This document shows, in pieces, positions 45,095 to 56,920 of a DNA stretch of 64,000 nt. The notes beneath the pieces were generated by a model. It was not told where the DNA came from, ran no database searches, and saw nothing but the letters and a program-made list of their open reading frames with translations. Source of the DNA: Planococcus halocryophilus (GTDB taxonomy: Bacteria > Bacillota > Bacilli > Bacillales_A > Planococcaceae); assembly GCF_022489025.1 (NCBI RefSeq), contig NZ_JAKVTG010000014.1, positions 22,911-86,910 of the forward strand, written 5' to 3'. The stretch's first letter is position 1; the number at the start of each line of letters is the position of its first letter. A program made the translations under genes and the position numbers.

Positions 45095-45419
45095 ACAAAA
45101 GCCATATAGTGACATGACAGAGCATGAACTCCACGGGGAAATTGCTCGTTTAAGAGAAAAAGCAAGAAAAGCTGAACAGCTCGGTATCGTTAATGAATTT
45201 GCAGTACTTGAGCGAAAAGCTACAATGGCAGCAGCTTACTTACTAGATCCTGCTGATTTCAAACCAGGGGAAGTTTACCGCATTGAAGGAGACCCGAATG
45301 TCTATTTTCAAATTGATTATTTAAAAGGCCGATTTGCTTGGGGTTACCGCTTGGGTGGAGAAAAACATACGGAAGCGTTGCCGATTTCTATGCTGCGCCC
45401 GTTGAAAGAAGGGAAATAA
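45087..45419 (+). CDS. YfhH family protein (DUF1811)
   Basis: The 110-residue protein has an N-terminal coiled coil (SDMTEHELHGEIARLREKARKAEQLG) and an SH3-like C-terminal half (FKPGEVYRIEGDPNVYFQIDYLKGRFAWGYRL). This matches DUF1811/YfhH. The function is unknown; the SH3-like part suggests protein binding. AAGGAG at 45074-45079 fits ATG 45087. The gene overlaps recX, so the two are translationally linked. Confidence 0.9.
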   Translation: MTEQKPYSDMTEHELHGEIARLREKARKAEQLGIVNEFAVLERKATMAAAYLLDPADFKPGEVYRIEGDPNVYFQIDYLKGRFAWGYRLGGEKHTEALPISMLRPLKEGK

Positions 45420-45423
45420 ACTA

Positions 45424-45675
45424 ATGAAGGAAATTATTGAGCAACTAACAATTGAGCTATTAGAAAAAAATCCGAATCTTTCTGAAGAAAAAGCACGTAC
45501 GTGGATTGAACTTTTGGCATCTGACTTTGAATCATCATACGCAAAAGCAGGATACGATTATCAAGGAACAGCAGTAGTCGAGAAAGTCATGCGTCAGTGG
45601 ATCGACAGCTACGGCGACAAAATTCATGAATTTGCTGGGACGAATCCAAAATACGCACATTTATTAAAAGACTAG
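45424..45675 (+). CDS. YfhJ (WVELL motif) family protein
   Basis: The 83-residue acidic helical protein contains the WIELLASDFESSYAKAGYDYQG segment that gives the family its WVELL name. The function is unknown. It lies four bases after yfhH, the third gene of the recX-yfhH-yfhJ run, as in B. subtilis (where yfhI lies between). The sspK spore-protein gene that follows yfhJ in B. subtilis is not present. Confidence 0.88.
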   Translation: MKEIIEQLTIELLEKNPNLSEEKARTWIELLASDFESSYAKAGYDYQGTAVVEKVMRQWIDSYGDKIHEFAGTNPKYAHLLKD

Positions 45676-45710
45676 TAAGCAAACGGAAATAGGTGTGAAA
45701 AACTAAAAAA

Positions 45711-45742
45711 AGAAAACGCGCACCCTGGGGTGTGCGTTTTCT
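45711..45742. terminator. Bidirectional terminator between yfhJ and yfhP
   Basis: A 15-bp stem with one mismatch (45711-45725 with 45728-45742) and A/T flanks. Confidence 0.85.
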
Positions 45743-46721
45743 AGTTATGACTGAAATCTAATTTCTTTCTTAATTTATCTTCACTGAAAATCCAGCCAGT
45801 GTAAGAATTGATGATTGTGCAATCTTTATCTAAATGGGCAACGGCAACAAACGGATAATAATCGTTGCTACGGTATCGCAAATCAATTAGTCGTACTTCA
45901 AATATTTCACCATATTCATTAATTTCCCAGCGATATAGTGGGGAAAATGAAATGAATGCAGCAATATTTTTATCTTTCATCGCCGCTTGAATCAAGTTAT
46001 TTTCAGGCATCTCTTTTTTCATAAACTTATCGTAAATGTTAATCGTTCGTCCATACGCTCGTCCGACATAATGGTGACGATCCGTATCAGCTGCAATGCG
46101 CCAGTGGAAAAAGCGCATTGTCGGTGCTACAAAAACGCTCGTGGCACCTGGAATGGTATTCAGAACAGCATGTTTAACGGCTGCTTGAAGCGCGAATCGT
46201 GCAAGGTAATAAAAAAGCATAGCAATATATAGCATGCTGATGGTCCAAACAGGGTTCGCGCCAAATGCCCATATAATCAAAGCCAGAACATGAGCCCCGA
46301 AAATGATAGGATCAAATGTATTGATGACGCCTAAAGCAATCCACCGGTCGGAGAATGGCCGGAGTGCTTGAGTGCCATAAGAATTGAAGATGTCGACAAA
46401 GACGTGTAGAAAAACAGCTAGAAATGACCATAGCCACAAATGGAGTAGATTGGCTTCTGGGAAAAAGAAATATAGACCACCCGCAATTAATATTGGCCAC
46501 ATTAAAACAGCTGGAATCGAATGAGTCGCGCCTCTATGATGTCGAATATAAACAGCGTTATCTCGTAATTTTAAAACAGTGTCAATGTCTGGTGCTAAAG
46601 ATCCGATGATGACACCGGAAACGACAGCAGTCATGGTGATGGGGTTACTGACGACGGCAGGATCTGCCATTGCGAGGCCGCCAAGGGAAATACCCATGAC
46701 AATGTGTGTACCTGTATCCAT
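45741..46721 (-). CDS. YfhP/YdjM family membrane metal-dependent hydrolase
   Basis: The 326-residue protein starts MDTGTHIVMGISLGGLAMAD. It has an HHRGATHSIPAVLMWP segment, a LAPDIDTV motif and an FLHVFVDIFNSYGTQALRPF stretch, all typical of the YdjM family. His and Asp residues in these motifs are probably metal ligands. It has four or five membrane helices and a soluble C-terminal third. In B. subtilis YfhP is described as a regulator acting on yfhQ, next door. GGGGGATGAG precedes ATG 46721, and mutY diverges from it. Confidence 0.9.
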   Translation of the reverse strand: MDTGTHIVMGISLGGLAMADPAVVSNPITMTAVVSGVIIGSLAPDIDTVLKLRDNAVYIRHHRGATHSIPAVLMWPILIAGGLYFFFPEANLLHLWLWSFLAVFLHVFVDIFNSYGTQALRPFSDRWIALGVINTFDPIIFGAHVLALIIWAFGANPVWTISMLYIAMLFYYLARFALQAAVKHAVLNTIPGATSVFVAPTMRFFHWRIAADTDRHHYVGRAYGRTINIYDKFMKKEMPENNLIQAAMKDKNIAAFISFSPLYRWEINEYGEIFEVRLIDLRYRSNDYYPFVAVAHLDKDCTIINSYTGWIFSEDKLRKKLDFSHN

Positions 46722-46853
46722 TGTCTCATCCCCCTCTCTATAGAAGTTATATTTATGGAGAAATCAAATGTTTTGTTAAAATAAACTTATTCCTCATTTT
46801 TCTATATACCCGATATGGAACTGGAATAATCAAGCTAAACGGAGGTTGCAACC

Positions 46854-48667
<1,814 letters not shown>

Positions 48668-48770
48668 TCCTTTGGTCCTTATGCCTTATTGCTGTATGTT
48701 TTCAGAATTGATTGATATAATACGGAAATAGCAGATAACTAATGGCTTAGACAAAAAGGTGGGGTATTAC

Positions 48771-49316
48771 ATGGCGATTCCTGCGGAGGGTGAAACAATC
48801 CAAATCCACAGTTATAAACACAATGGTCGCATCCACCGTGTCTGGCAGGAAACAACTGTACTGAAAGGTACGAATAATATTGTAATTGGTGCAAATGAAC
48901 GGACGCTAGTGACAGAATCCGATGGACGAACTTGGTTAACGCGTGAACCTTCAATTTGTTATTTTCACGCAGAGCATTGGTTTAACATCATCTGCATGCT
49001 CCGAGAAGACGGTGTTTATTATTATTGCAATGTCAGTTCTCCATTCGTTTATAATAATGGCTCGTTGAAATACATCGATTATGACTTGGACGTAAAAGTG
49101 TTTCCAGACATGTCGTACACGTTATTGGATGAAGACGAATATGAAGACCATAAGCGGCAAATGGGATATCCTGAAGTGATTGATCAAATACTTCACCGAA
49201 ATGTAGAAAAACTGATCGGCTGGATTAAACAGCGCAAAGGACCGTTTGCCCAAGACTTTATCGAAGTATGGACGAACCGCTATGAATTTCATAGGTTAAA
49301 CCGGATTCGTGATTAA
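48771..49316 (+). CDS. Nucleoside tri-diphosphate phosphatase, DUF402 (YgaC)
   Basis: The 181-residue protein is of the Ntdp/DUF402 family. It has the [22 protein letters not shown] start and [32 protein letters not shown] core. [24 protein letters not shown] follows, with acidic residues for two metal ions. S. aureus Ntdp hydrolyses nucleoside di- and triphosphates. AAAGGTGG supports ATG 48771. The 103-base gap after fabL lacks the sspE spore gene that B. subtilis has here. Confidence 0.9.
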   Translation: MAIPAEGETIQIHSYKHNGRIHRVWQETTVLKGTNNIVIGANERTLVTESDGRTWLTREPSICYFHAEHWFNIICMLREDGVYYYCNVSSPFVYNNGSLKYIDYDLDVKVFPDMSYTLLDEDEYEDHKRQMGYPEVIDQILHRNVEKLIGWIKQRKGPFAQDFIEVWTNRYEFHRLNRIRD

Positions 49317-49321
49317 AATGA

Positions 49322-49348
49322 AAACCTGTTGCTTGCCGACAGGTTTTT
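49322..49348 (+). terminator. Terminator of ygaC
   Basis: An 8-bp stem (49322-49329 with 49339-49346) with a nine-base loop is followed by T residues. Confidence 0.75.
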
Positions 49349-49375
49349 CGTTTTGTATAGAATGGAGTGGAAAGT

Positions 49376-51121
49376 TTGAATAGTATGAAACGCTATATGC
49401 AGTTTGTTAAACCGTATTATTGGCAAATTGCACTGACAATTGTCATCGGGATATTCAAGTTCGCGATACCGCTATTTATACCGCTGCTTATCAAGATCGT
49501 CATTGACGATATTATTGGAGCGGATGCTCTGTCAAATGCAGAGAAATTAAGACAGCTGTATATATGGCTTGGTGGAACGGCAATTGTCTTCTTCTTATTG
49601 AGACCGCCAATTGAATATTTCCGCCAATATTATGCACAATATGTCAGCAATAAAATTCTTTATGATATTCGTGGCTATTTATATGGACATTTGCAACGTT
49701 TGAGTTTGCGTTATTATGCAAATACACGAGCTGGAGAAATTATTTCGCGTATGATTAATGACGTAGAGCAAACAAAAAACTTTGTAATGATCGGATTAAT
49801 GAACGTCTGGTTAGATATTGCGACTATTATCATTGCCATTATTATCATGTTGACGATGAATGTTTCATTGACCATTGTGGCAATACTAGCGTTTCCGTTT
49901 TATGCTTTCAGCGTAAAATATTTCTTTGGTCGTTTACGTGATCTGACGCGTGCACGCTCACAAGCTTTAGCAAATGTTCAAAGTTATTTGCATGAGCGAG
50001 TGCAAGGGATGAGCATTATTAAAAGTTTTGCGTTAGAAAAGCATGAGCAGAAAATTTTTAACGATACAAATGATCAATTTTTAGAAAAGGCAATTGACCA
50101 TACAAAGTGGAATGCTAAAGCATTTGCAGTAGTGAATACCATAACGGATGTTGCTCCGTTAATGGTTATAGGTTATGCCGGTTATCAAGTTATCCAAGGA
50201 GATTTGACACTTGGTACAATGGTCGCGTTTATCGCTTATATTGAACGCCTATATAGCCCGTTACGCCGATTAGTCAATTCTTCAACAACGTTGGTTCAAT
50301 CGTTAGCTTCGATGGATCGTGTTTTTGAGTTAATAGATGAAGACTACGATGTAACAGATAAAGAAAAAGCCCATGACTTAAAAGTCGTTGATGGCAAATT
50401 AGAATTTCGCGACGTTTCTTTCCATTACAACGATGGGGGAACTGAAGTGCTGTCCAATTTGAACTTTACTGTAAAGCCAGGAGAGACTGTTGCTTTTGTA
50501 GGAATGAGCGGCGGTGGGAAATCGACAATCGTCTCATTGATTCCACGATTTTATGATGTGACGAGTGGTGCCATTTATATGGATGACCATGATTTGCGCG
50601 ACGTAACGACTCATACATTACGCGACCAAATTGGTTTAGTATTGCAAGATTCAATTCTTTTCAGTGACTCAGTAAAAGCAAATATTCTCATGGGTAAACC
50701 GGGAGCAACAGATGAAGAAGTAATTGCGGCAGCCAAAGCTGCAAACGCAGATGAATTCATCTCACAACTGCCTGAAGGCTATGATACTAAAGTTGGCGAA
50801 CGTGGTGTGAAATTATCAGGAGGGCAAAAACAACGTGTGGCAATTGCACGCGTATTCTTGAAAAATCCGCCAATTCTTATTTTGGACGAAGCTACTTCAG
50901 CGCTCGATCTTGAAAGCGAAGCATTAATACAAGATTCGTTGGAACGATTAGCGCATGACCGGACTACTTTAATCGTGGCGCATCGTCTTTCAACTATCAC
51001 ACATGCAGACCAAATTCTTGTGATCGACCACGGCAAACTTGCTGAAAGAGGAACGCATAATGACCTGATGAAGCAGCAAGGTGTGTACTATAACTTATTC
51101 CAAGTACAGCATTTTAATTAA
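49376..51121 (+). CDS. ABC transporter with fused permease and ATPase (YgaD)
   Basis: The 581-residue half-transporter has six N-terminal membrane helices of the exporter type, then an ATPase with Walker [11 protein letters not shown] loop [11 protein letters not shown], signature LSGGQKQR and Walker [13 protein letters not shown] with H loop. It would export lipids or drugs as a homodimer or heterodimer; the substrate is unknown. GGAG (49364-49367) is eight bases before TTG 49376, which is preferred over ATG 49385. Its position after ygaC and before the ygaE-like gene is as in B. subtilis. Confidence 0.9.
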   Translation: MNSMKRYMQFVKPYYWQIALTIVIGIFKFAIPLFIPLLIKIVIDDIIGADALSNAEKLRQLYIWLGGTAIVFFLLRPPIEYFRQYYAQYVSNKILYDIRGYLYGHLQRLSLRYYANTRAGEIISRMINDVEQTKNFVMIGLMNVWLDIATIIIAIIIMLTMNVSLTIVAILAFPFYAFSVKYFFGRLRDLTRARSQALANVQSYLHERVQGMSIIKSFALEKHEQKIFNDTNDQFLEKAIDHTKWNAKAFAVVNTITDVAPLMVIGYAGYQVIQGDLTLGTMVAFIAYIERLYSPLRRLVNSSTTLVQSLASMDRVFELIDEDYDVTDKEKAHDLKVVDGKLEFRDVSFHYNDGGTEVLSNLNFTVKPGETVAFVGMSGGGKSTIVSLIPRFYDVTSGAIYMDDHDLRDVTTHTLRDQIGLVLQDSILFSDSVKANILMGKPGATDEEVIAAAKAANADEFISQLPEGYDTKVGERGVKLSGGQKQRVAIARVFLKNPPILILDEATSALDLESEALIQDSLERLAHDRTTLIVAHRLSTITHADQILVIDHGKLAERGTHNDLMKQQGVYYNLFQVQHFN

Positions 51122-51129
51122 ACTAGTTA

Positions 51130-51158
51130 AGAGCCACCTAATTTTGGTGGCTCTTTTT
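51130..51158 (+). terminator. Terminator of the YgaD gene
   Basis: A 9-bp stem (51130-51138 with 51146-51154) with a seven-base loop is followed by T residues. Confidence 0.85.
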
Positions 51159-51194
51159 CTATGTCAAGAGCTTCCAGTTAATACTAAGAAGGTA

Positions 51195-51222
51195 TTGCAT
51201 TAATAATAATATTACGTATAAT
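51195..51222 (+). promoter_or_regulatory. Promoter of the oligopeptide ABC operon
   Basis: TTGCAT and a perfect TATAAT are spaced by 16 bases, about 50 bases before the first gene. Confidence 0.7.
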
Positions 51223-51272
51223 TGAAAGAAGGAGAATGTTCTGAATCATTTTTGTGCAAAAGGGGGAGCATC

Positions 51273-52292
51273 ATGACTGAGCGTAAAACCATCTTAGACG
51301 TTAAAGGTTTACAAACATCCTTTTTCACAGACGATGGAGAGGTACCAGCAGTAGATAATGTAAATTTTCACATACGAGAAGGTGAAGTGCTTGGCATTGT
51401 TGGTGAATCAGGATGTGGTAAAAGCGTAACTTCACTTTCGATAATGGGACTTGTTCCAAGTCCTCCAGGGAAAATTAAAGGCGGAGAGATTTTATTTCAG
51501 GATAAAGATTTAACGAAATTATCCGAGAAGAAAATGCGTGAAATCAGAGGGAACGATATCGCGATGATTTTCCAAGAACCGATGACTTCGTTAAATCCAT
51601 TGTTCACAATCGGCAATCAGCTTCGAGAAGCCATTAAGATTCACAAAAAAGACTGGTCGAAAGATCAAGTTCAAGAACGCGCAATTGAAATGATGAAATT
51701 AGTTGGGTTGCCGAGACCAGAAGGCTTAATGAAAGAATATCCACACCAATTATCAGGTGGAATGCGCCAACGTGTCATGATTGCGATGGCTTTGTTATGT
51801 GACCCGAAAGTATTAATTGCGGATGAACCAACAACAGCGCTTGATGTGACCATTCAGTCTCAAATTTTAAAATTAATAAAGAATTTAAACGAACGCTTAA
51901 ATACAGCCGTGTTATTGATTACTCATGATTTAGGAGTAGTAGCAGAAACTTGTGAGCGAGTGGTCGTTATGTATTCAGGAAAAGTTGTTGAAGAAGGCCC
52001 GGTTCATACAATTTTCAATGATCCACAACATCCTTATACAAAAGGCTTGCTGGAGTCAGTTCCAGATATGCGCTTTAAAAAAGAACGACTTTACTCGATT
52101 CCTGGAAACGTTCCCAAACCAGGATCAATCAAGACAGGGTGCAAGTTCGCAGCACGTTGCGAATTTGCTTTTGATCGCTGTATGACTGAAAGTCCGGAGC
52201 TGTACCAAACGGCGGAAGATCATCAAACTCGCTGTTTCCTATTTGATCCGAAGGAGGTACAGTCGCATGACAGAACCGTTATTGAAAGTTGA
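51273..52292 (+). CDS. Dipeptide/oligopeptide ABC transporter ATPase (DppD/OppD type)
   Basis: The 339-residue ATPase has Walker [10 protein letters not shown] loop FQEPMTSLNP, signature LSGGMRQRV and Walker B ADEPTTALD. The C-terminal oligopeptide domain is PYTKGLLESVPD with a cysteine-containing segment TGCKFAARCEFAFDRC that may hold an iron-sulfur site. AAAGGGGGA precedes ATG 51273. First gene of a five-gene operon inserted between ygaD and the ygaE-like gene. It overlaps the next gene by 26 bases. Confidence 0.93.
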   Translation: MTERKTILDVKGLQTSFFTDDGEVPAVDNVNFHIREGEVLGIVGESGCGKSVTSLSIMGLVPSPPGKIKGGEILFQDKDLTKLSEKKMREIRGNDIAMIFQEPMTSLNPLFTIGNQLREAIKIHKKDWSKDQVQERAIEMMKLVGLPRPEGLMKEYPHQLSGGMRQRVMIAMALLCDPKVLIADEPTTALDVTIQSQILKLIKNLNERLNTAVLLITHDLGVVAETCERVVVMYSGKVVEEGPVHTIFNDPQHPYTKGLLESVPDMRFKKERLYSIPGNVPKPGSIKTGCKFAARCEFAFDRCMTESPELYQTAEDHQTRCFLFDPKEVQSHDRTVIES

Positions 52293-53250
52293 AGGCCTCA
52301 AAAAATATTTCCCGATTAAGTCGGGAATTTTAGGTAAAGTAAGCAACTGTGTAAAAGCAGTAGACGATGTTTCATTCACCGTTCAAGAAGGCGAGACGTT
52401 AGGAATCGTTGGTGAATCGGGCTGTGGGAAATCTACAACAGGGCGGATGTTAATGCGTCTTTTGGAACCAACTGAAGGTGTTGTAACATTTGATGGTCAA
52501 GAATTAACGAGTCTGTCGAATAACGACATGCGTAAAGCACGTCGAGATATTCAAATGGTTTTCCAAGATCCATACGCGTCATTAAACCCGCGTCATACAA
52601 TTGAGAAAATTTTAATGGAACCGCTTAATGTTCATAATATAGGCGATCCTAAAGAACGTAAAAAGAAAGTACATGAGTTTTTGGAGATTGTAGGATTGAG
52701 CAGCTATCATGCAAAACGCTACCCGCATCAATTTAGTGGTGGTCAAAGGCAGCGTATTGGTATTGCGCGTGCATTAATGACAAATCCGAAACTTATTATT
52801 GCCGATGAGCCCGTTTCAGCACTTGATGTATCAATTCAGGCTCAAGTATTGAATTTGATGCAAGATTTGCAAAAAGAGCTGAAACTCACTTATATATTCA
52901 TTGCCCACGATTTAGGGGTGGTTCGCCATATCAGCGACCGTGTGGGTGTAATGTATCTTGGACAAATGGCAGAACTTGCTAACACAGAGGATTTGTACGA
53001 AAAACCACTACACCCGTATACGCAAGCCCTATTGGCTGCAGTACCGGTACCGGACCCAGATTTTGTCCGGGAAGAAGTGATTATCACGGGAGATGTTCCA
53101 AGCCCAGCAAATCCACCAAGCGGTTGCAGGTTCCATACACGCTGTCCATTTAAAATGGATATTTGTTCAGAAGTTGTACCAGTTTTTGCAGAAGTTGAAG
53201 AAGGTCATTCTGTTGCCTGTCATCTTTACGAAGAGTCCAGGCCGCAATGA
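52267..53250 (+). CDS. Dipeptide/oligopeptide ABC transporter ATPase (DppF/OppF type)
   Basis: The 327-residue second ATPase has Walker [21 protein letters not shown], signature FSGGQRQRI and Walker [11 protein letters not shown]. The C-terminal [15 protein letters not shown] segment and [16 protein letters not shown] close the protein. It forms a heterodimer with the preceding ATPase. AAGGAGG at 52251-52257 fits ATG 52267, which lies inside the end of the preceding gene (26-base overlap), ensuring coupled translation. Confidence 0.93.
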   Translation: MTEPLLKVEGLKKYFPIKSGILGKVSNCVKAVDDVSFTVQEGETLGIVGESGCGKSTTGRMLMRLLEPTEGVVTFDGQELTSLSNNDMRKARRDIQMVFQDPYASLNPRHTIEKILMEPLNVHNIGDPKERKKKVHEFLEIVGLSSYHAKRYPHQFSGGQRQRIGIARALMTNPKLIIADEPVSALDVSIQAQVLNLMQDLQKELKLTYIFIAHDLGVVRHISDRVGVMYLGQMAELANTEDLYEKPLHPYTQALLAAVPVPDPDFVREEVIITGDVPSPANPPSGCRFHTRCPFKMDICSEVVPVFAEVEEGHSVACHLYEESRPQ

Positions 53251-53279
53251 TAATAAATAGAAAAAATGGAGGGGTTAAT

Positions 53280-54890
53280 TTGGGAAAGAAAAAGTTCTTA
53301 ACGTGGTCATTATTATTGCTTTTATTAGTATCAACAGCACTTTTTGGCTGTAGTTCTGACGACAGCTCAGAAGAAGGCGGTAGCGAAGGTGGATCTACTG
53401 AAGAGAAGACATTGATCTTCGGACGTGGAGGAGATTCTGTTTCTCTTGATCCAATTGCAGTTACGGACGGAGAATCGTTTAAAGTAACAAAAAACATTTT
53501 TGATACGTTAGTAAACTTTGGTGAACAGGATACAGAAATCGAACCTGGATTGGCGTCTGAATGGACTCCTTCTGAAGACGGATTGACGTATACATTCAAA
53601 TTGCAAGAAGGCGTTAAGTTCCATGATGGCACTGATTTTAATGCAGAAGCTGTAGTGAAAAACTTTGAGCGCTGGGCAGCTGGAGACGGCGAACAATTCC
53701 CTTATTACGGTTCTATGTTTGGTGGATACGGGGATGATGAAGGACACGTGATCGAATCTGTTGAAGCAACAGGCGATTACGAAGTTGTCTTTAAGTTAAA
53801 ACGTCCACAAGCACCATTCCTTAAAAACTTAGCAATGAGCCCATTTGCGATTGCTTCACCAACTGCAGTTGAAGAAGCTGGTGATTCTTTCGGAGACAAT
53901 CCAGTTGGAACAGGTCCATTTAAATTTGTTGAATGGAAACGTAACGATACGATTACAATTGAAAAATTTGATGATTACTGGGTAGATGGCGAGCCGAAAT
54001 TGGATCAAGTTGTATTCCGCGCAATTCCAGATAACTCAGCTCGTTTAAATGCTTTATTATCAGGAGAAATTGATTTGGCAGACGGAATTACACCATCTGA
54101 TGCTGGAACAATCGAAGGTGACGATAATCTTCAATTGTTTGAACGTCCATCTATGAACGTTGGCTACCTTGGAATGACTGTAACACGTGAACCATTTGAC
54201 GATCCTAAAGTACGTCAAGCGGTAAACCATGCAATCGATAAACAAGCGATTGTAGACGCATTTTTCGAAGGGCGCGCAGAAGTAGCGAAAAACCCAATTC
54301 CGCCAGTAATTAGCGGATATAACGATAGCATTGAAGATTACGAATACAGCCCGGAAAAAGCAAAAGAATTATTAGCTGAAGCTGGTCTTTCAGATGGATT
54401 TGACATGGAACTTTACGCAATGCCAGTTCCACGTCCATATATGCCAGATGGCCAAAAAGTGGCAGAAGCGATTCAAAAGAATTTGGCTGATGTTGGCATT
54501 AACGCCAAGATTGTTTCATTTGAATGGGCAACGTATTTAGAAAAAGCTGCAAACGGAGAAGCTGATGCATTCTTACTTGGATGGACTGGCGATAACGGCG
54601 ATGCAGATAACTTCCTATATGCTTTGCTTGATCAAGATAATGTCGGCACAAACAACTACACGTACTATGAAAACCAAGAATTGCATGATCTTCTTATTAA
54701 AGCTCAATCAGAAGTTGACGAAGATGTAAGAAACGACTTATACATGCAAGCTCAAGAAATCATCCATGAAGATGCTCCTTGGGTTCCACTTGCTCACTCT
54801 ACACCGCTATTAGCTGGTGGGAAAAACGTAATGAATTTCAAAGCACATCCAACAGGTTCTGACAAATTGGCTTCAGTAGATTTGGAGTAG
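53280..54890 (+). CDS. Oligopeptide/dipeptide ABC transporter substrate-binding lipoprotein
   Basis: The 536-residue lipoprotein has a signal with lipobox LFGC, then an acidic linker (SSDDSSEEGGSEGGSTEEK). A SBP_bac_5 domain follows: SLDPIAVTDGESFKVTKNIFDTLV, LQEGVKFHDGTDFNAEAVV, NPVGTGPFKFVEWKRND, and VRQAVNHAIDK. It would bind peptides, nickel chelates or glutathione, and the ligand cannot be told. GGAGGGG precedes TTG 53280; the in-frame ATG at 53247 lies upstream of that site and would put 11 polar residues before the signal. A terminator-like hairpin follows. Confidence 0.92.
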   Translation: MGKKKFLTWSLLLLLLVSTALFGCSSDDSSEEGGSEGGSTEEKTLIFGRGGDSVSLDPIAVTDGESFKVTKNIFDTLVNFGEQDTEIEPGLASEWTPSEDGLTYTFKLQEGVKFHDGTDFNAEAVVKNFERWAAGDGEQFPYYGSMFGGYGDDEGHVIESVEATGDYEVVFKLKRPQAPFLKNLAMSPFAIASPTAVEEAGDSFGDNPVGTGPFKFVEWKRNDTITIEKFDDYWVDGEPKLDQVVFRAIPDNSARLNALLSGEIDLADGITPSDAGTIEGDDNLQLFERPSMNVGYLGMTVTREPFDDPKVRQAVNHAIDKQAIVDAFFEGRAEVAKNPIPPVISGYNDSIEDYEYSPEKAKELLAEAGLSDGFDMELYAMPVPRPYMPDGQKVAEAIQKNLADVGINAKIVSFEWATYLEKAANGEADAFLLGWTGDNGDADNFLYALLDQDNVGTNNYTYYENQELHDLLIKAQSEVDEDVRNDLYMQAQEIIHEDAPWVPLAHSTPLLAGGKNVMNFKAHPTGSDKLASVDLE

Positions 54891-54900
54891 GCAATTCACG

Positions 54901-54936
54901 GGAGGGAGTCGGGATGATTTCCTCCCCTTTTTTTTA
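54901..54936 (+). terminator. Intra-operon terminator after the binding-protein gene
   Basis: A 6-7 bp GC-rich stem (54901-54906 with 54922-54927) is followed by eight T. It would reduce permease transcription relative to the upstream genes. Confidence 0.65.
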
Positions 54937-54974
54937 CTGTTATACATATTGCAAGAGATGGAGAGGTGAAGAAG

Positions 54975-55979
54975 ATGCTTCACTATATTGGAAGACGACT
55001 TTTACAGCTAATCCCAGTTTTACTCGGTATGACATTTATCGTATTTATGATTATCCGTGCAATTCCTGGTGATCCTGCACAAGTTATTCTTGGTCAGCAA
55101 GCATCCGAAGAAGCAATAAAAGCATTACGAACAAATCTAGGATTAGATAATCCTTGGTACATTCAGTATTTTGACTACTTAAAAGGATTGATTACTGGCG
55201 ATTTAGGAGAATCACTTCGTACACGTACTCCTGTAGTAGATGAAGTATGGCCATATTTGGCTGCTACGATTGAGCTTTCTTTATTCGCTATCATTATTGC
55301 AGTAGTTATCGGAATTAATGCAGGTATCATTTCAGCTTGGTTCCAAAATTCTTGGTTTGACTACTTAGCAATGATTATTGCATTGATTGGGGTATCGATG
55401 CCGATCTTCTGGCTTGGGCTAATGAACCAGTGGATTTTCTCTATCGAACTTGGGATTTTACCGACTACTGGTCGAGAAAATGTTCGAGATCCTGTCGATG
55501 TTATAACGGGTTTCTATGTACTCGATACATTGATAGCAGGAGATTTCAACCAACTGTCTACTGTACTTAAGCACCTCGTATTACCAGGAACAGCTTTAGC
55601 GACAATTCCTATGGCGATTATTGCCAGAATGACGCGTTCAAGCATGTTAGAAGTAATGCGTTCTGATTTTGTTCGAACAGCTCGTTCGAAAGGTTTGTCC
55701 ATGTTTTGGGTTGTTTACAAACATGCGCTTAAAAATGCTATCATTCCAGTCCTAACAATTATAGGACTTCAGATGGGGCTTCTGCTTGGTGGCGCCATTT
55801 TGACAGAAACTATTTTCGGATGGCCAGGAATCGGACGTTATATATATGAAGCAATTGGTTTCCGTGATTATCCGGTTATTCAGTCAGGCATTCTAATTGT
55901 GGCGTTTATCTTTGTTATGATCAATCTAATTGTCGATTTGCTGTACGGCTTAGTCGATCCACGCATCAAATATGACTAG
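54975..55979 (+). CDS. Oligopeptide ABC transporter permease (DppB/OppB type)
   Basis: The 334-residue membrane protein begins MLHYIGRRLLQLIPVLLGMTFIVFMIIRAIPGDPAQ. It carries the EAA loop (ARSKGLSMFWVVYKHALKNAIIPVLT) that docks with an ATPase and six helices. It pairs with the next permease. GAGAGGTG fits ATG 54975 (GTG 54966 lies in the site). The PGDPA motif near the first periplasmic loop is typical of DppB/OppB. Confidence 0.93.
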   Translation: MLHYIGRRLLQLIPVLLGMTFIVFMIIRAIPGDPAQVILGQQASEEAIKALRTNLGLDNPWYIQYFDYLKGLITGDLGESLRTRTPVVDEVWPYLAATIELSLFAIIIAVVIGINAGIISAWFQNSWFDYLAMIIALIGVSMPIFWLGLMNQWIFSIELGILPTTGRENVRDPVDVITGFYVLDTLIAGDFNQLSTVLKHLVLPGTALATIPMAIIARMTRSSMLEVMRSDFVRTARSKGLSMFWVVYKHALKNAIIPVLTIIGLQMGLLLGGAILTETIFGWPGIGRYIYEAIGFRDYPVIQSGILIVAFIFVMINLIVDLLYGLVDPRIKYD

Positions 55980-55996
55980 GAAGGGGGAGACGTATT

Positions 55997-56884
55997 ATGG
56001 CTGAAACAGTAAATAATCCAGAAAAAGAAGAACTGCAGAAAGTCGCTGGACCTTGGAAAGAGGCTTGGCGAGGTTTCCGCAAGAGTAAAGTAGCGGTTGT
56101 TGGTATGGGGATTGTTATCTTCTTTATTTTATTAGCAATTTTCGGACCGCTTATTACATTGCAAGGCATCAATGAACAAAATCTTTCTCAACGGCTTATG
56201 CCTCCTTCTTCCACTCATTGGATGGGTACAGACGATTTTGGTCGAGATATTTTATCTCGAGTTGTATATGGTGCTCGAATTTCATTATGGGTTGGTTTTT
56301 TAGCAGTTATTGGATCGGTTGTTGTAGGGAGTATTTTAGGAATTTTAGCAGGTTATTACGGACGATTTGTAGATACAATTATCTCGCGTATTTTCGATAT
56401 TATGCTAGCATTTCCAAGTATTTTACTTGCAATCGCGGTTGTATCGGTTCTAGGACCTTCTTTACGTAATGCGCTAATTGCGATTGCTATTATCAACGTA
56501 CCAAACTTTGGACGTTTGATTCGCTCGAAAGTATTGAGTATTAAAGAAGATGAATACATCATGTCCGCAAAAGCGATTGGTATGAAAGATAATCGGATTT
56601 TGATTTCGCATATCTTGCCGAACTCCATGGCGCCAGTTATTGTTCAAGGAACATTGGCAATTGCGACTGCAATTATCGAAGCAGCAGCACTTGGATTTTT
56701 AGGGTTAGGTGCTCAAGCTCCGTCTCCAGAATGGGGCAAAATGTTGGCAGATTCACGTTCGTATTTAACGAATGCACCTTGGACAATGATTTTTCCAGGG
56801 GTAGCTATTATGTTGACAGTACTAGGCTTTAACTTAATGGGTGACGGTTTACGTGACGCGCTAGATCCACGAATGAAATCATAA
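55997..56884 (+). CDS. Oligopeptide ABC transporter permease (DppC/OppC type)
   Basis: The 295-residue protein has an N-terminal cytosolic stretch and an OppC N-terminal helix (GFRKSKVAVVGMGIVIFFILLAIFGPL). The signature HWMGTDDFGRDILSRVVYGARISL follows, with an EAA loop (AKAIGMKDNRILISHILPNSMAPVIV). It completes the ATPase-ATPase-binding protein-permease-permease set. GGGGGAG precedes ATG 55997. Its stop lies at the edge of the next terminator. Confidence 0.94.
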   Translation: MAETVNNPEKEELQKVAGPWKEAWRGFRKSKVAVVGMGIVIFFILLAIFGPLITLQGINEQNLSQRLMPPSSTHWMGTDDFGRDILSRVVYGARISLWVGFLAVIGSVVVGSILGILAGYYGRFVDTIISRIFDIMLAFPSILLAIAVVSVLGPSLRNALIAIAIINVPNFGRLIRSKVLSIKEDEYIMSAKAIGMKDNRILISHILPNSMAPVIVQGTLAIATAIIEAAALGFLGLGAQAPSPEWGKMLADSRSYLTNAPWTMIFPGVAIMLTVLGFNLMGDGLRDALDPRMKS

Positions 56885-56920
56885 AAAAAGTGTGAGGCAA
56901 ATTTGCCTCACACTTTTTTT
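56884..56920. terminator. Bidirectional terminator after the oligopeptide operon
   Basis: A near-perfect palindrome (about 56884-56901 with 56902-56919) flanked by A and T runs, between convergent genes. Confidence 0.9.
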
